DNA from: Solirubrobacter sp963792915
Lineage (GTDB): Bacteria > Actinomycetota > Thermoleophilia > Solirubrobacterales > Solirubrobacteraceae
Assembly (NCBI GenBank): GCA_963792915.1
Contig: CAWBYD010000011.1
Location: 1 to 64,000 of the forward strand
Length of the DNA stretch: 64,000 nucleotides
Direction: 5' to 3'
The number at the start of each line of letters is the position of its first letter. The first letter of the stretch is position 1. Both the position numbers and the translations under genes were made by a program. The notes under the pieces were generated by a model. It was not told where the DNA came from. It worked only from the letters and a program-made list of their open reading frames with translations, and searched no databases. Positions 55,475-64,000 of this stretch are shown piece after piece.

Positions 55475-55948
55475 CTAGCCTAGCGACTCGCGCAGTTTGC
55501 GCAGCGCGCGGTAGACGCGACCCTCCACGGTGGTGAGCGGCTCGCCGAGCACCTTGGCGATCTCCGGCACGGTCAGCTCGGCGCCGAAGCGCAGCGCGAT
55601 CGCCTCGCGCTCGTCGGCCGACAGCGAGGACAGCGCCCGCCCCAGCTGGTCGCGCGCCTCCACCGCCGCGAACGGGTCGGGGGATTGCGCTCCGGCCTCG
55701 ACGCGGGCGTACGCGCGCCCCTCGGCCGCCGCGCGCCGCACGTGATCGCGCAGAGCGTTCAGCGCGATCGCGTACAGCCAGGTCTTGGCCGACCCGCGGC
55801 GGCGGTCGTAGCGCGAGCGCAGCGCGCGCTCGAACGCGTCCGCGAGCAGGTCCTCGGCCAGCGCTCGATCCCCCGTCCGGTAGGCGAGGAAGGCGAACAG
55901 GCCCTTGGCCTCGGCGGCGTAGAGCCGCTCGAACTCGTCGTCTTTCAA
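55475..55948 (-). CDS. ECF-type RNA polymerase sigma factor
   Basis: A 157-residue sigma factor with region 2 (LYAAEAKGLFAFLAYRTGDRALAEDLLADAFERAL, TWLYAIALNALRDHVRR) and region 4 (LSSLSADEREAIALRFGAELTVPEIAKVLGEPLTTVEGRVYRALRKL). It directs polymerase to a stress or envelope regulon. Start TTG at 55948 gives the family length. The divergent gene, 44 bases away, encodes a membrane protein that could be its anti-sigma factor. The SRP RNA gene lies directly downstream on the same strand. Confidence 0.93.
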   Translation of the reverse strand: MKDDEFERLYAAEAKGLFAFLAYRTGDRALAEDLLADAFERALRSRYDRRRGSAKTWLYAIALNALRDHVRRAAAEGRAYARVEAGAQSPDPFAAVEARDQLGRALSSLSADEREAIALRFGAELTVPEIAKVLGEPLTTVEGRVYRALRKLRESLG

Positions 55949-55992
55949 GATTCGCGATCAGGAATCGGGGTCGAGCTTCGTATCAGTGTGTG

Positions 55993-56592
55993 ATGACCGA
56001 GTTCGACGACGTCATTCGGCTCCTGGAAGATGAGCGGCCGCAGGCCACGGATCTTGAGCTGGACGCGATCAAGCAGCGAATTCGCCGCCGCGCGGCGGAT
56101 CCCTCACGGAGGAGAAACCAGTCCATGAAGTCACGCCTTGCCATCCTCGGCATGCTCGTCGCCGGGATGCTGTTCAGCACCGCCGGCGCGGGTCTCGCCG
56201 TGTCGGGGCTCAACTCGGGCACCAACGCCTCGGTGGCGCAGTACGGCACGCCCACGCCGACGCCCACCCCGGTCTGCACGGCGACGCCGTCGCCCACGCC
56301 CACCAACAACACGCCGTCGGCCACCGACAACAACCAGGCCTGCTCGACCGCGCCCGAGGGCGGCGTCCTGCCCGCCGAGGCCGAGAACGCGCCGGCGACC
56401 AGCGAGTCCAACACGACGCCCGCGGCCGGTGTCGCGCCCGCCACGGAAACGCAGCCCGCGGCCCAGGAGGCCGTGGCGACGACCACCAGCCAGCTGCCCT
56501 TCACCGGCTTCGCGGCGATCCCGGTCCTGCTCGGCGGCCTCGCGCTGCTGGGTGGCGGCCTCGTGCTGCGCCGCCGCACCCGCAGCGAGTAG
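55993..56592 (+). CDS. LPxTG-anchored protein with cytoplasmic helix, possible anti-sigma factor
   Basis: A 199-residue protein with an acidic, helical N terminus (DVIRLLEDERPQATDLELDAIKQRI) of about 45 residues, a membrane helix (48-68), a Thr-Pro and Cys-containing outer region, and a sortase signal: LPFTG (168-172), a second hydrophobic helix and RRRTRSE. The N-terminal part resembles cytoplasmic domains of membrane anti-sigma factors, and the gene is divergent from an ECF sigma gene. If so, sigma control would be tied to a wall-linked protein. It lacks a zinc motif. No sortase gene is in the window. Confidence 0.7.
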   Translation: MTEFDDVIRLLEDERPQATDLELDAIKQRIRRRAADPSRRRNQSMKSRLAILGMLVAGMLFSTAGAGLAVSGLNSGTNASVAQYGTPTPTPTPVCTATPSPTPTNNTPSATDNNQACSTAPEGGVLPAEAENAPATSESNTTPAAGVAPATETQPAAQEAVATTTSQLPFTGFAAIPVLLGGLALLGGGLVLRRRTRSE

Positions 56593-56597
56593 CTCGT

Positions 56598-58613
56598 TCA
56601 CGGCGCTGGAATCCCGGCCCGCCGCGCGACTTCGCGCCGGCGGGCCGCCGTCTTCGCGCGGCCGAGGTCGCGCACAAGCGAGATCGCGAGCGGCTCGAGC
56701 GGGTTGAGCCGCAGCGCCTCGGCCGCGTAGGGACGCGCGTCCAGCCCGGACACGCCGTACTGGATCGCCTGCCCGTAGGCGTACGCCCAGTTGTGCGGAT
56801 CGCGCGCCCGGGCCGCGTCCATCGCGCGGCGGGCGAGCGCGTACTGGCCGGCGCGGCCGTCGCAGTAGCCGAGGATCGCCCACGGTTCGGGCCGGACGCC
56901 GAAGCGGTCGGCGGCGCCGAGCGCGCCGCTGATCGCCCCGGGGCAGTCGCCGGTGGCGAAGTCGGCGCGCGCCCGGTTGAGATCGAGCTGCGACGTCGCC
57001 ATCAGCCATGGCGTGATCGCGAGCACGAGCACCGCGAGCCCCGCCACGACGCGCGGCAGCCGGCCGATCTCCCCGATCCGCCCCGCGCGCGCCGCGAGTG
57101 CGACGCCGCCCGCCGCGAACAGCCACACGAACAGCGCCGGCATCTCCCAGTCCCAGTCCACGCCGGCGTGCAGCGCCAGCATCGTGCCGGCCGCGACGAA
57201 CGCGCCGTACGCGTGACGCTCGCGCCCGCCGAGCCGGCGCAGGCCGCCGGCCAGCAGCGTGCCGAGCACCAGCAGCACGAGCGCCAGGCCCGGGATGCCG
57301 AGCTCCGACAGCGTCTCGAGGTAGAGCGAGTGGCCGTCGTTGATCTGGACCGGCGGAGCGGGGCGGAAGCGCTGCCACGTGAGCGCATAGGTGCCGGCGC
57401 CGGTGCCGTGCAGCGGGCTCTCGCGGTACCCGTCCAGCGCCACGCGCCAGTTGTCGACGCGCCCGTTGTCGACCGCCGAGGTCAGCCGCGAGCGCAGGTC
57501 GCTGGACTTCAGGTACGCGCCCTGGCGGAACGTGTCGATCGCGTGCGAGAGCCGGTGCGGCGCGCCCGCGACGAGCCCGCCGGCCAGCACCACGACGAGC
57601 ACGCCGCCGACGAAGCCGGCGCGGGCGTGGCGTGGCGCGCGCACGGCCTCCAGGCGCCGGTCGAGCCCGAGCGCCGCCGCGCGCAGCGCCGCGGCGGCCA
57701 GCGCGCACGCGACGAGCACGAGCCCCACGCGGCGCGCCTGCGGCGCCGCAGCGGCCGACGTGTAGTTGACCTGGGCGAGGATGTCGGCGCCGTAGGCGAT
57801 CTTGACCGCGACCAGCGCGGGCAGCCCGGCCGCCGGCAGCGCCGTGGCGAGCCCGCGCGGCTGCGCCAGCAGCACATACAGCCCCAGGCCCACGGGCAGC
57901 GCCCAGATGGCGCCACGCGAGAACGTGAAGTAGAGCGTGACTGCCACCGGCGTGAGCGCCGCGGCGGCCAGCACGCGCACCCACCGCGGTTCCTGCCCGC
58001 TCGCCGTCAGGTGAAGCAGGAGCACGACGCCGAGCGCGCAGGCGATGCCCATGGCGTTCCAGTAGGTCAGCGGGAACGCCACACGCTCGGGCAAGTAGCC
58101 GCCCGCGACCGGAAACGTCGCCGGCGCGAGCCGCGTGATCAGCCCCGCCACGGCGATCACCGTGAAGGCCGCGGCGGTAAGGCGCAGCAACATCGCGAGG
58201 TCGCCTATACGAACGGCGACGCTCCCGGTCAGCGTGAGAACCAAACCATAGAGCAGCGCGCGGTCGAACTCGGTGATTGCCCGCCCCGGTGCGTCCGACC
58301 AGAAAGCGGACACGAGGATCCAGACGGCGAATGCCGCCAACGCGCCGGAAGCCAGTACCAGAGCGGGACTCCAGCCCGCGAAGGGGGCGCGCGCGAGCGT
58401 GATCCGGCTGACGACCACAAGGGCGAACGTCAACGCGACGAGTCCCACCTGGCCCGGGAAGAACCCCCCTGCCCGAAAGCCCAGCCACGCTGTAGCGAGT
58501 ATCGGTAGCGTTAGCCGCCAGAGGTGCGAACCACGGGCGCTGGCCGCGAGGCGGGGTGGGCTCAAGCGCGGGCTCGATCTGGCCGATCCAATAGCTTGGA
58601 CCCCCGTCGACAA
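56598..58613 (-). CDS. O-antigen ligase-like membrane protein with TPR-like tail
   Basis: A 671-residue protein with about twelve hydrophobic helices and the Wzy_C/WaaL-type core: FTFSRGAIWALPVGL, and an outer loop with YRESPLHGTGAGTYALTWQRFR, then DGHSLYLETLSELGIPGLAL. After the last helix a 120-residue soluble tail has TPR-like helices (RARADFATGDCPGAISGAL, YALARRAMDAARARDPHNW). It would polymerise or ligate polyprenyl-linked glycans at the outer face. Start TTG at 58613 is the only candidate seen. Confidence 0.85.
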   Translation of the reverse strand: MSTGVQAIGSARSSPRLSPPRLAASARGSHLWRLTLPILATAWLGFRAGGFFPGQVGLVALTFALVVVSRITLARAPFAGWSPALVLASGALAAFAVWILVSAFWSDAPGRAITEFDRALLYGLVLTLTGSVAVRIGDLAMLLRLTAAAFTVIAVAGLITRLAPATFPVAGGYLPERVAFPLTYWNAMGIACALGVVLLLHLTASGQEPRWVRVLAAAALTPVAVTLYFTFSRGAIWALPVGLGLYVLLAQPRGLATALPAAGLPALVAVKIAYGADILAQVNYTSAAAAPQARRVGLVLVACALAAAALRAAALGLDRRLEAVRAPRHARAGFVGGVLVVVLAGGLVAGAPHRLSHAIDTFRQGAYLKSSDLRSRLTSAVDNGRVDNWRVALDGYRESPLHGTGAGTYALTWQRFRPAPPVQINDGHSLYLETLSELGIPGLALVLLVLGTLLAGGLRRLGGRERHAYGAFVAAGTMLALHAGVDWDWEMPALFVWLFAAGGVALAARAGRIGEIGRLPRVVAGLAVLVLAITPWLMATSQLDLNRARADFATGDCPGAISGALGAADRFGVRPEPWAILGYCDGRAGQYALARRAMDAARARDPHNWAYAYGQAIQYGVSGLDARPYAAEALRLNPLEPLAISLVRDLGRAKTAARRREVARRAGIPAP

Positions 58614-58683
58614 CAGTCAGGAAGACGGCAAAACGAATGCCTGAAGGACCGAGAATGATTTTCAGGAAATTTGGGCATGACCG

Positions 58684-60153
58684 GTGCGCCGTGTCCGGGA
58701 TCGACGCTTGAGCACCAACGCCACATCACCGGACTCAAGTCTTAGCGTTGCTGCGGACGTCCTCGGCGAAGCGTTCGTGCACGGCGCGCCCGATCGCGGC
58801 CGCCGGCACGCCCAGCTGCGCCGCCAGCTGCTGAGCGCGGACATCATCGCGGGTGTGGCCACCGGCGCGGTGGCCGCGGCCGCGGCAGGCCTGCCGCTCG
58901 ACCGCTTCGCGCCCGTGGCGCTCGCGGTCGGCCTCGGCTGGCCGATCCTGGCGTACATCTGCGGGCTCTACGCGCTCGACGACCTGCGCTCCTGGGCGAG
59001 CGGCATCGGCGACGCGCCGCGACTCGCCGTCACCGCGCTGCTCATCTCCTGGCCGCTGTTCGGCGTCCTGTCGGCGCTCGGGGCGCCCGTGCCGGTCGCC
59101 GGCGCGCTCATGGCCACCGTCCTCACCTGCGCCGGAGCCGGCGTCGCCCGCGCCGCCGCGCGCGTGAGCCTGCACCGCTCGCCGGGCCTGCGCCAGCGCA
59201 CGCTGATCCTCGGCTCGGGCGATGTCGCCCAGCAGCTGGTCGTCCGCCTGCAGCGCCACCGCGAGCTGGGGCTGGACCCGGTCGGCTTCATCGACGACGA
59301 CGTGCACCATCCGGGCCAGCTCGGGATCCCGCGGCTCGGGACGCTCGACGCGCTGCAGGACCTGATCACGTACGGACGCGTGGATCGCGTGATGATCGCG
59401 TTCAGCCGCGCCGGCCACGAGGAGCTGCTGCACGCCATCCGCGTGTGCCGCGACGCGGGCGTGACCGTCGACATCGTGCCGCGGCTGTTCGAGTTCCTCG
59501 AGGGCGCCCGCTCGATGGAGCAGATCGGCGGGCTGCCGCTGATGTCGATCCGCCAGCCGTCCTTCTCCCCGCTCTCGCGCTTCGTCAAGCGCTCGCTGGA
59601 CATCGCGGGCGCGAGCTTCGGGATCGTCGTGCTCACGCCGCTGCTGGCCCTGATCGCCGTCGCGATCAAGCTGGACTCGCGCGGCGGCGTGCTGTTCACG
59701 CAGCAGCGCTCGGGCCGCGGCGGGCGCTTCTTCAAGCTCTACAAATTCCGCTCCATGCGCGTGGACTCGACCGTGCTGGTGCGCGACGACGGCGCGATCG
59801 TCAAACGCGCCGACGATGACCGGGTCACGCGCGTCGGTCGCGTCATCCGGCGCTTCTCGCTCGACGAGGCGCCGCAGCTCTTCAACGTCCTCAAGGGCGA
59901 CATGAGCCTCGTCGGGCCGCGGCCGCTGGTGCTGGCCGAGCACGCGGCGCTGAGCGAGGACTGGCAGGCGCGCCGCGCCGACCTGCGCCCCGGGCTCACC
60001 GGCCCCTGGCAGGTCAGCGGCCGCTCGCACATCCCGTTCCAGGACATGATCAAGTTCGATTACCAGTACGTCGCCGGCTGGTCGCTGGCGCGCGACGTCG
60101 AGATCCTGCTCGCTACGCTCCCGGCCGTGATCTCGGGTCGGGGCGCCTACTGA
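58684..60153 (+). CDS. Polyprenyl-phosphate sugar-1-phosphate transferase (priming glycosyltransferase)
   Basis: The 489-residue product has N-terminal membrane helices, a CoA-binding-like Rossmann domain (TLILGSGDVAQQLVVRL, VGFIDDDVHHPGQLGIP), a membrane helix (DIAGASFGIVVLTPLLALIAVAIKL), and the WbaP/CpsE catalytic part: FKLYKFRSMR, FSLDEAPQLFNVLKGDMSLVGPRP, PGLTGPWQVSGRS. It starts a repeat unit by moving a sugar-1-phosphate to undecaprenyl phosphate. Start GTG at 58684. It overlaps the CpsB-type gene. Confidence 0.95.
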   Translation: MRRVRDRRLSTNATSPDSSLSVAADVLGEAFVHGAPDRGRRHAQLRRQLLSADIIAGVATGAVAAAAAGLPLDRFAPVALAVGLGWPILAYICGLYALDDLRSWASGIGDAPRLAVTALLISWPLFGVLSALGAPVPVAGALMATVLTCAGAGVARAAARVSLHRSPGLRQRTLILGSGDVAQQLVVRLQRHRELGLDPVGFIDDDVHHPGQLGIPRLGTLDALQDLITYGRVDRVMIAFSRAGHEELLHAIRVCRDAGVTVDIVPRLFEFLEGARSMEQIGGLPLMSIRQPSFSPLSRFVKRSLDIAGASFGIVVLTPLLALIAVAIKLDSRGGVLFTQQRSGRGGRFFKLYKFRSMRVDSTVLVRDDGAIVKRADDDRVTRVGRVIRRFSLDEAPQLFNVLKGDMSLVGPRPLVLAEHAALSEDWQARRADLRPGLTGPWQVSGRSHIPFQDMIKFDYQYVAGWSLARDVEILLATLPAVISGRGAY

Positions 60154-60878
60154 TCGATCTGCACTGTCACGCCCTGCCGGGCGTCGATGACGGGCCGAGC
60201 ACGCAGGCGGATTCGCTGGCGCTGCTGCACGCCGCCGCGGCCGACGGGACCCGCACGGTGGTCGCCACCCCGCACGTCTCGCGCCGCTATCCGACGCAGC
60301 CGGACGTGATCGAGGCGGGAGTCGCCGCGCTCAACGCGGCCGGCTGCCCGGTCGAGCTGCTCGTGGGGGCGGAGGTAGCGCACGAGATGGCGATCCAGCT
60401 GCCCGACGAGACGTTGCGGCGGATGACGCTGGGTTCCTCGCGCTGCCTGCTGCTCGAGTCGCCGCTGGAGCCCGTGATCGGGGCGGAGTTCGACCGCTGC
60501 GTCGCCGATCTGCAGGCGCGCGGCTACCGCGTGCTGCTCGCTCATCCGGAGCGCGCGCCCGGCTTCCGCGACGACCCGCGCCGGCTGCACGCGCTGGTCG
60601 CCGGCGGCGCGCTGTGCTCGGTCACGGCGGGAGCGCTGACGGGCGCGTTCGGAGACGCGGCGCGCTGGTTCGGGCTCGAGCTGCTGCGCGACGGCCTGGT
60701 GCACAGCGTGGACTCCGACGCCCACCACGTGAGCGGGCGTCCGCCGGGGTTGCGCGAGGGGCTGACGGCCGCGGCGGCGGTGCTCCCGTTCGTCAGCCGG
60801 ACGGCGAAGTACCTGGCGCGCGAGAACCCCGCGGCGCTGCTGGCCGACGCGCCGCTGCCTCAGCAGAGCGTTCCGTAG
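60150..60878 (+). CDS. CpsB/YwqE-type PHP-domain tyrosine phosphatase, CTG start
   Basis: A 242-residue PHP-domain protein with the metal motif DLHCHALPGVDDGP near residues 4-16, VVATPHVSRRYPTQ, LLAHPERAPGF and SVDSDAHH. CpsB-type enzymes dephosphorylate the capsule co-polymerase kinase. ATG, GTG and TTG are absent before the motif; the frame opens with CTG at 60150, overlapping the previous stop as CTGA, much like the ATGA and GTGA couplings elsewhere. A GTG at 60258 would delete the metal site. No CpsC/CpsD kinase gene is adjacent. Confidence 0.85.
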   Translation: MIDLHCHALPGVDDGPSTQADSLALLHAAAADGTRTVVATPHVSRRYPTQPDVIEAGVAALNAAGCPVELLVGAEVAHEMAIQLPDETLRRMTLGSSRCLLLESPLEPVIGAEFDRCVADLQARGYRVLLAHPERAPGFRDDPRRLHALVAGGALCSVTAGALTGAFGDAARWFGLELLRDGLVHSVDSDAHHVSGRPPGLREGLTAAAAVLPFVSRTAKYLARENPAALLADAPLPQQSVP

Positions 60879-61909
60879 ACGGCCGCGGTGGCCGCGACCA
60901 TGCGCTCGACCGTGAAGCGCTCCGCGTGTCGCGCCCGCGAGGCGGCGGCCATCCGCGCGCGCCGGTCCGGGTCCTGCAGCAGGTCGATCACCGCGCGCGC
61001 CAGCGCGGCGGGATCGCGCGGCGCGATCAGCACGCCGGTGTCCTCGCCGACCGCCTCGCGCGTGCCGCCGACGTCGGTCGCCACCTGCGGCACCCCGCAG
61101 GCCAGCGCCTCCAGCACGCCGATCGGGAACGCCTCCCACGACGACGGCAGCACGTAGACGTCAAGGGCGCGCAGCGCCCGCGCGGCCGGGGCGTGGAACG
61201 GCAGGAACTCGACCTCCCCCGCCGCCGGATGCGCGCGCAGCGCCGCCGCCTCGGGCCCGTCCCCGGTGATCGTGACCCGCGCGCCCGCCGCGCGGATCGC
61301 GGGCGCCGCGTCGAGCAGCACGTCGAGGCGCTTCTGGCGGCGCAGGACGCTGACCGCGCCGACCGTCAGCCGCGGGTCCTCGCGCTGCGCGTCGGCGCCC
61401 TCGCACGGCGGGCAGCCGTTGTGGATGACGGTCAGCGGCGCGCGGATCGCGTGCGCGCGCGCCACGTCCCGCTCGTCCTCGCAGACGCAGATGAGCGCCG
61501 CCGTGAGCGGCGCCAGCGCGCGCTCCATCGCCAGCCCGAAGCGCCGCCGGGCGTCCGAGATCTCGCCCACGAACGGGAAGCAGTGCGGCGTGTAGACCGC
61601 GGGCTTGCGCGCGAGGCGCGCCGCGAGGCGGCCGATCACGCCCGCCTTGGCGGCGTGCGCGTGCACGACGTCGAAGCGCGCCAGCGCGCGGGTCAGCGCG
61701 CCCAGCGCCTGCGCGTCGCGGTGCGGGTGCGCGTAGTCGCGGCGGAACGGCAGCGTGCGCACGGCGCCCATGCGCGGCGCCGGCAGGAAGCCCTGCGGCG
61801 CGAACACCACGGCCTCGTGGCCGTGCTCACCCAGGCCGAGCGCGAGCTGCGCGACGTGCTCGGCAACGCCCCCGTCCGGAGGCTCGCAGATCAAGGCGAC
61901 GCGGGCCAT
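60860..61909 (-). CDS. GT4-family glycosyltransferase
   Basis: A 349-residue retaining glycosyltransferase: CEPPDGGVAEHVAQLALGL at the N terminus, FDVVHAHAAKAGVIGRLAARL, TVGAVSVLRRQKRLDVLLDA, and the C-terminal donor site SSWEAFPIGVLEALACGVPQVATDVGG with the E-x7-E pattern. It adds a sugar to a surface glycan. It overlaps the acetyltransferase gene by 19 bases and converges on the phosphatase gene with a 19-base overlap. Confidence 0.93.
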   Translation of the reverse strand: MARVALICEPPDGGVAEHVAQLALGLGEHGHEAVVFAPQGFLPAPRMGAVRTLPFRRDYAHPHRDAQALGALTRALARFDVVHAHAAKAGVIGRLAARLARKPAVYTPHCFPFVGEISDARRRFGLAMERALAPLTAALICVCEDERDVARAHAIRAPLTVIHNGCPPCEGADAQREDPRLTVGAVSVLRRQKRLDVLLDAAPAIRAAGARVTITGDGPEAAALRAHPAAGEVEFLPFHAPAARALRALDVYVLPSSWEAFPIGVLEALACGVPQVATDVGGTREAVGEDTGVLIAPRDPAALARAVIDLLQDPDRRARMAAASRARHAERFTVERMVAATAAVYGTLC

Positions 61910-62421
61910 CGCGGTCCGATCACCCGGGCGGGCGCGCCGGCGAGCACGACGTCGTCGCCGAAGGAATCGGTCACCACCGCGTTCGCCCCGACCTGCACGC
62001 GGTCGCCCACCGTGACCGCGCCGAACAGCACCGCGCCCGGGCCGAGGAAGGCGTCGTCGCCGATCGCCGGCGAGTCCCCCTGGCCGCCGGTGACGGCGTC
62101 GGAGCCCAGCGTGACGCCCTGCATGATCGTCGCGCGCGCGCCGACCCGGCAGCCGGGGCCGATCACGACCCCGGTCGGGTGGTAGAGCACGAGCCCGGGG
62201 CCGACGTGCGCCTGGTAGGCGATGTCCGCGCCGGTCACGACGTGGTTGAGCTGCTTGAGCAGGGAGCCCGCGACGCCGGCGCGGGCGCCGGCGATCTGGG
62301 CGAGCCGGAACAGCGCGACGGCCACGAAGCGCACCGTCGGGACGTGGCGCGCGAGCGCCGCGGGGCCGCTCGCGCCCTGGGCGTTGGCGGCGAAGTCGGC
62401 GCGCAGCGCAGCCCAGGACAT
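61891..62421 (-). CDS. CysE/colanic-type acetyltransferase with hexapeptide repeats
   Basis: A 176-residue left-handed beta-helix acyltransferase: DIAYQAHVGPGLVLYHPTGVVIGPGCRVGARATIMQGVTLG, with the catalytic histidine in LYHPTG, and DDAFLGPGAVLFGAVTVGDRVQVGANAVV. The N-terminal helical region is like serine O-acetyltransferases. In this glycan cluster it may acetylate a sugar rather than serine. It is co-transcribed with the GT4 gene. Confidence 0.85.
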   Translation of the reverse strand: MSWAALRADFAANAQGASGPAALARHVPTVRFVAVALFRLAQIAGARAGVAGSLLKQLNHVVTGADIAYQAHVGPGLVLYHPTGVVIGPGCRVGARATIMQGVTLGSDAVTGGQGDSPAIGDDAFLGPGAVLFGAVTVGDRVQVGANAVVTDSFGDDVVLAGAPARVIGPRWPASP

Positions 62422-62442
62422 GCGCGCGATTCTAGGAGCCCG

Positions 62443-63225
62443 TTAGGAGCCGGTCAGCTGGCCGATCGCCGCCGTCGCCTCCTGGGCGGAGCTGCCGAGG
62501 ACGATCGGCCGCACCGGCTGGCCCGTGCGGCCGGCGGCGAACGCCGGCACGACCTGCTGGTTGAGCGTCAGGAAGCCGCGCGCGACATCGTCGAGCTTGC
62601 GCCGCGTGGCCGTGAGGTGCGCCTCGCGGATCAGCCGGTCGGCATCGAGGCCGGGGACCGTCGCCGCGATACGGCGCGCGAAGCCGTCGTTGACGTAGTC
62701 CGTGGTGTCGTCGCCCGCGTTGGCGTACCACGCCGTGACGAACTGCCACATCTTGTCCTGGCCGGCGGCGGCCCACGCGTACTGCGCCGCGAGCGTGGAC
62801 CAGTCGCGGACGAAGCCGAACGGCCGCAGCTCGATCCGCAGCTTCCCGGACTTCACGTAGCGCGAGATCACCGCGGGCAGGATCTGCTCCGCGTAGGTCT
62901 TGCAGCCCGGGCACACGAGGTCGTTGAACTCGACGAGTGTGTACGGCGCCTTGGGGCTGCCGAGCACCGAGCCGTGCTCCTCGATGCCGTCGAGCTCGGT
63001 CGTCTTGGGCTGGACGCCGGCCGTCGCGGGCGTGGGCGAGGACGCGTCGTCGCTGCCGCGCGTGAGCAGCACGGCCACGACGGCGATCACGACCGCGGCG
63101 AGCGCCGCGCCGCCGATCCCGAGCACGCGCCTGCGGCGCCGGCGGCTCGCAGCCTGCTCGGCCTCCTCCTGACGGGCGCGCTCGCGCTCGGCGCGCTCAC
63201 GGCGCGTGGTCTTGGACTTCGCCAT
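62443..63225 (-). CDS. DsbA-like thioredoxin-fold membrane protein
   Basis: A 260-residue protein with a very basic cytoplasmic start (RRERAERERARQEEAEQAASRRRRRR), one membrane helix (about 34-54), and an outer thioredoxin-like domain with VEFNDLVCPGCKTYAE (Cys105, Cys108) and the cis-proline segment NQQVVPAF. It likely makes or repairs disulfides in exported proteins, of which this window encodes many with paired cysteines. It lies 21 bases upstream of the acetyltransferase gene on the same strand. Confidence 0.9.
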   Translation of the reverse strand: MAKSKTTRRERAERERARQEEAEQAASRRRRRRVLGIGGAALAAVVIAVVAVLLTRGSDDASSPTPATAGVQPKTTELDGIEEHGSVLGSPKAPYTLVEFNDLVCPGCKTYAEQILPAVISRYVKSGKLRIELRPFGFVRDWSTLAAQYAWAAAGQDKMWQFVTAWYANAGDDTTDYVNDGFARRIAATVPGLDADRLIREAHLTATRRKLDDVARGFLTLNQQVVPAFAAGRTGQPVRPIVLGSSAQEATAAIGQLTGS

Positions 63226-63244
63226 CCGTACGGAGGCTAACCGG

Positions 63245-64000
<756 letters not shown>

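Overview
The window is about 70% G+C and reads as a chromosomal segment of a Gram-positive actinobacterium, most likely Thermoleophilia/Solirubrobacterales (Solirubrobacter/Conexibacter type). This is inferred from the codon and base composition, the many secreted proteins with Thr-Pro linkers, an LPxTG protein, a long Gram-positive-type SRP RNA with an Alu domain, a PGPGW-family membrane protein and an SdhA-SdhB-CCG-type succinate dehydrogenase. No database search was possible; family names come from motifs and gene order.

Layout. 1-2,900: an ABC drug-exporter pair followed by a serine protease lacking its leader and a TetR regulator lacking its DNA-binding domain, which looks like a rearrangement scar. 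2,900-9,300: M23 peptidase, PGPGW protein, methyltransferase, aldo/keto reductase, and a stress cluster (hsp20-lon plus a small membrane protein). 9,300-12,900: two tandem secreted paralogues and an EAL-domain protein. 12,900-14,230: a decayed patch with an aldehyde dehydrogenase fragment joined to an HNH-repeat protein, a PadR regulator between two related palindromes, and a remnant of an ABC ATPase. 14,275-20,202: a seven-gene, translationally coupled tungstate/molybdate-type uptake operon that contains an ExbB-like/DUF2149 pair and a wall-spanning secreted protein. 20,170-23,430: metallo-hydrolase, small Cys protein, NAD(P)-binding protein, SRPBCC protein and an AT-hook/winged-helix protein.

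23,486-26,458 encodes a 990-residue multidomain protein with the N-terminal LQR-AGN motif of contractile-injection-system cargo, a lysozyme-like region, a peptidoglycan-binding-like region and a C39-like cysteine peptidase. 26,579-32,511 holds central metabolism (mdh, sdhA-sdhB-CCG subunit) plus a site-2 protease. 32,679-40,194 holds secreted proteins around the asd/aspartokinase operon. 40,329-50,561 carries very large secreted proteins: a polysaccharide deacetylase embedded in DUF11 repeats coupled to a GH2 exo-glucosaminidase-like enzyme, and an FG-GAP protein.

50,620-64,000: the dnaX-ybaB-recR operon, then a surface-polysaccharide region (membrane glycosyltransferase, O-antigen-ligase-like protein, priming glycosyltransferase, CpsB-type phosphatase, GT4, acetyltransferase) interrupted by the SRP RNA, an ECF sigma factor and a divergent LPxTG protein. 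A DsbA-like protein and the end of a putative glycosyl hydrolase close the window.

The two best candidates for something undescribed are the tungstate-ABC/ExbB-DUF2149 operon (14,275-20,202) and the orphan injection-system-type cargo protein (23,486-26,458).
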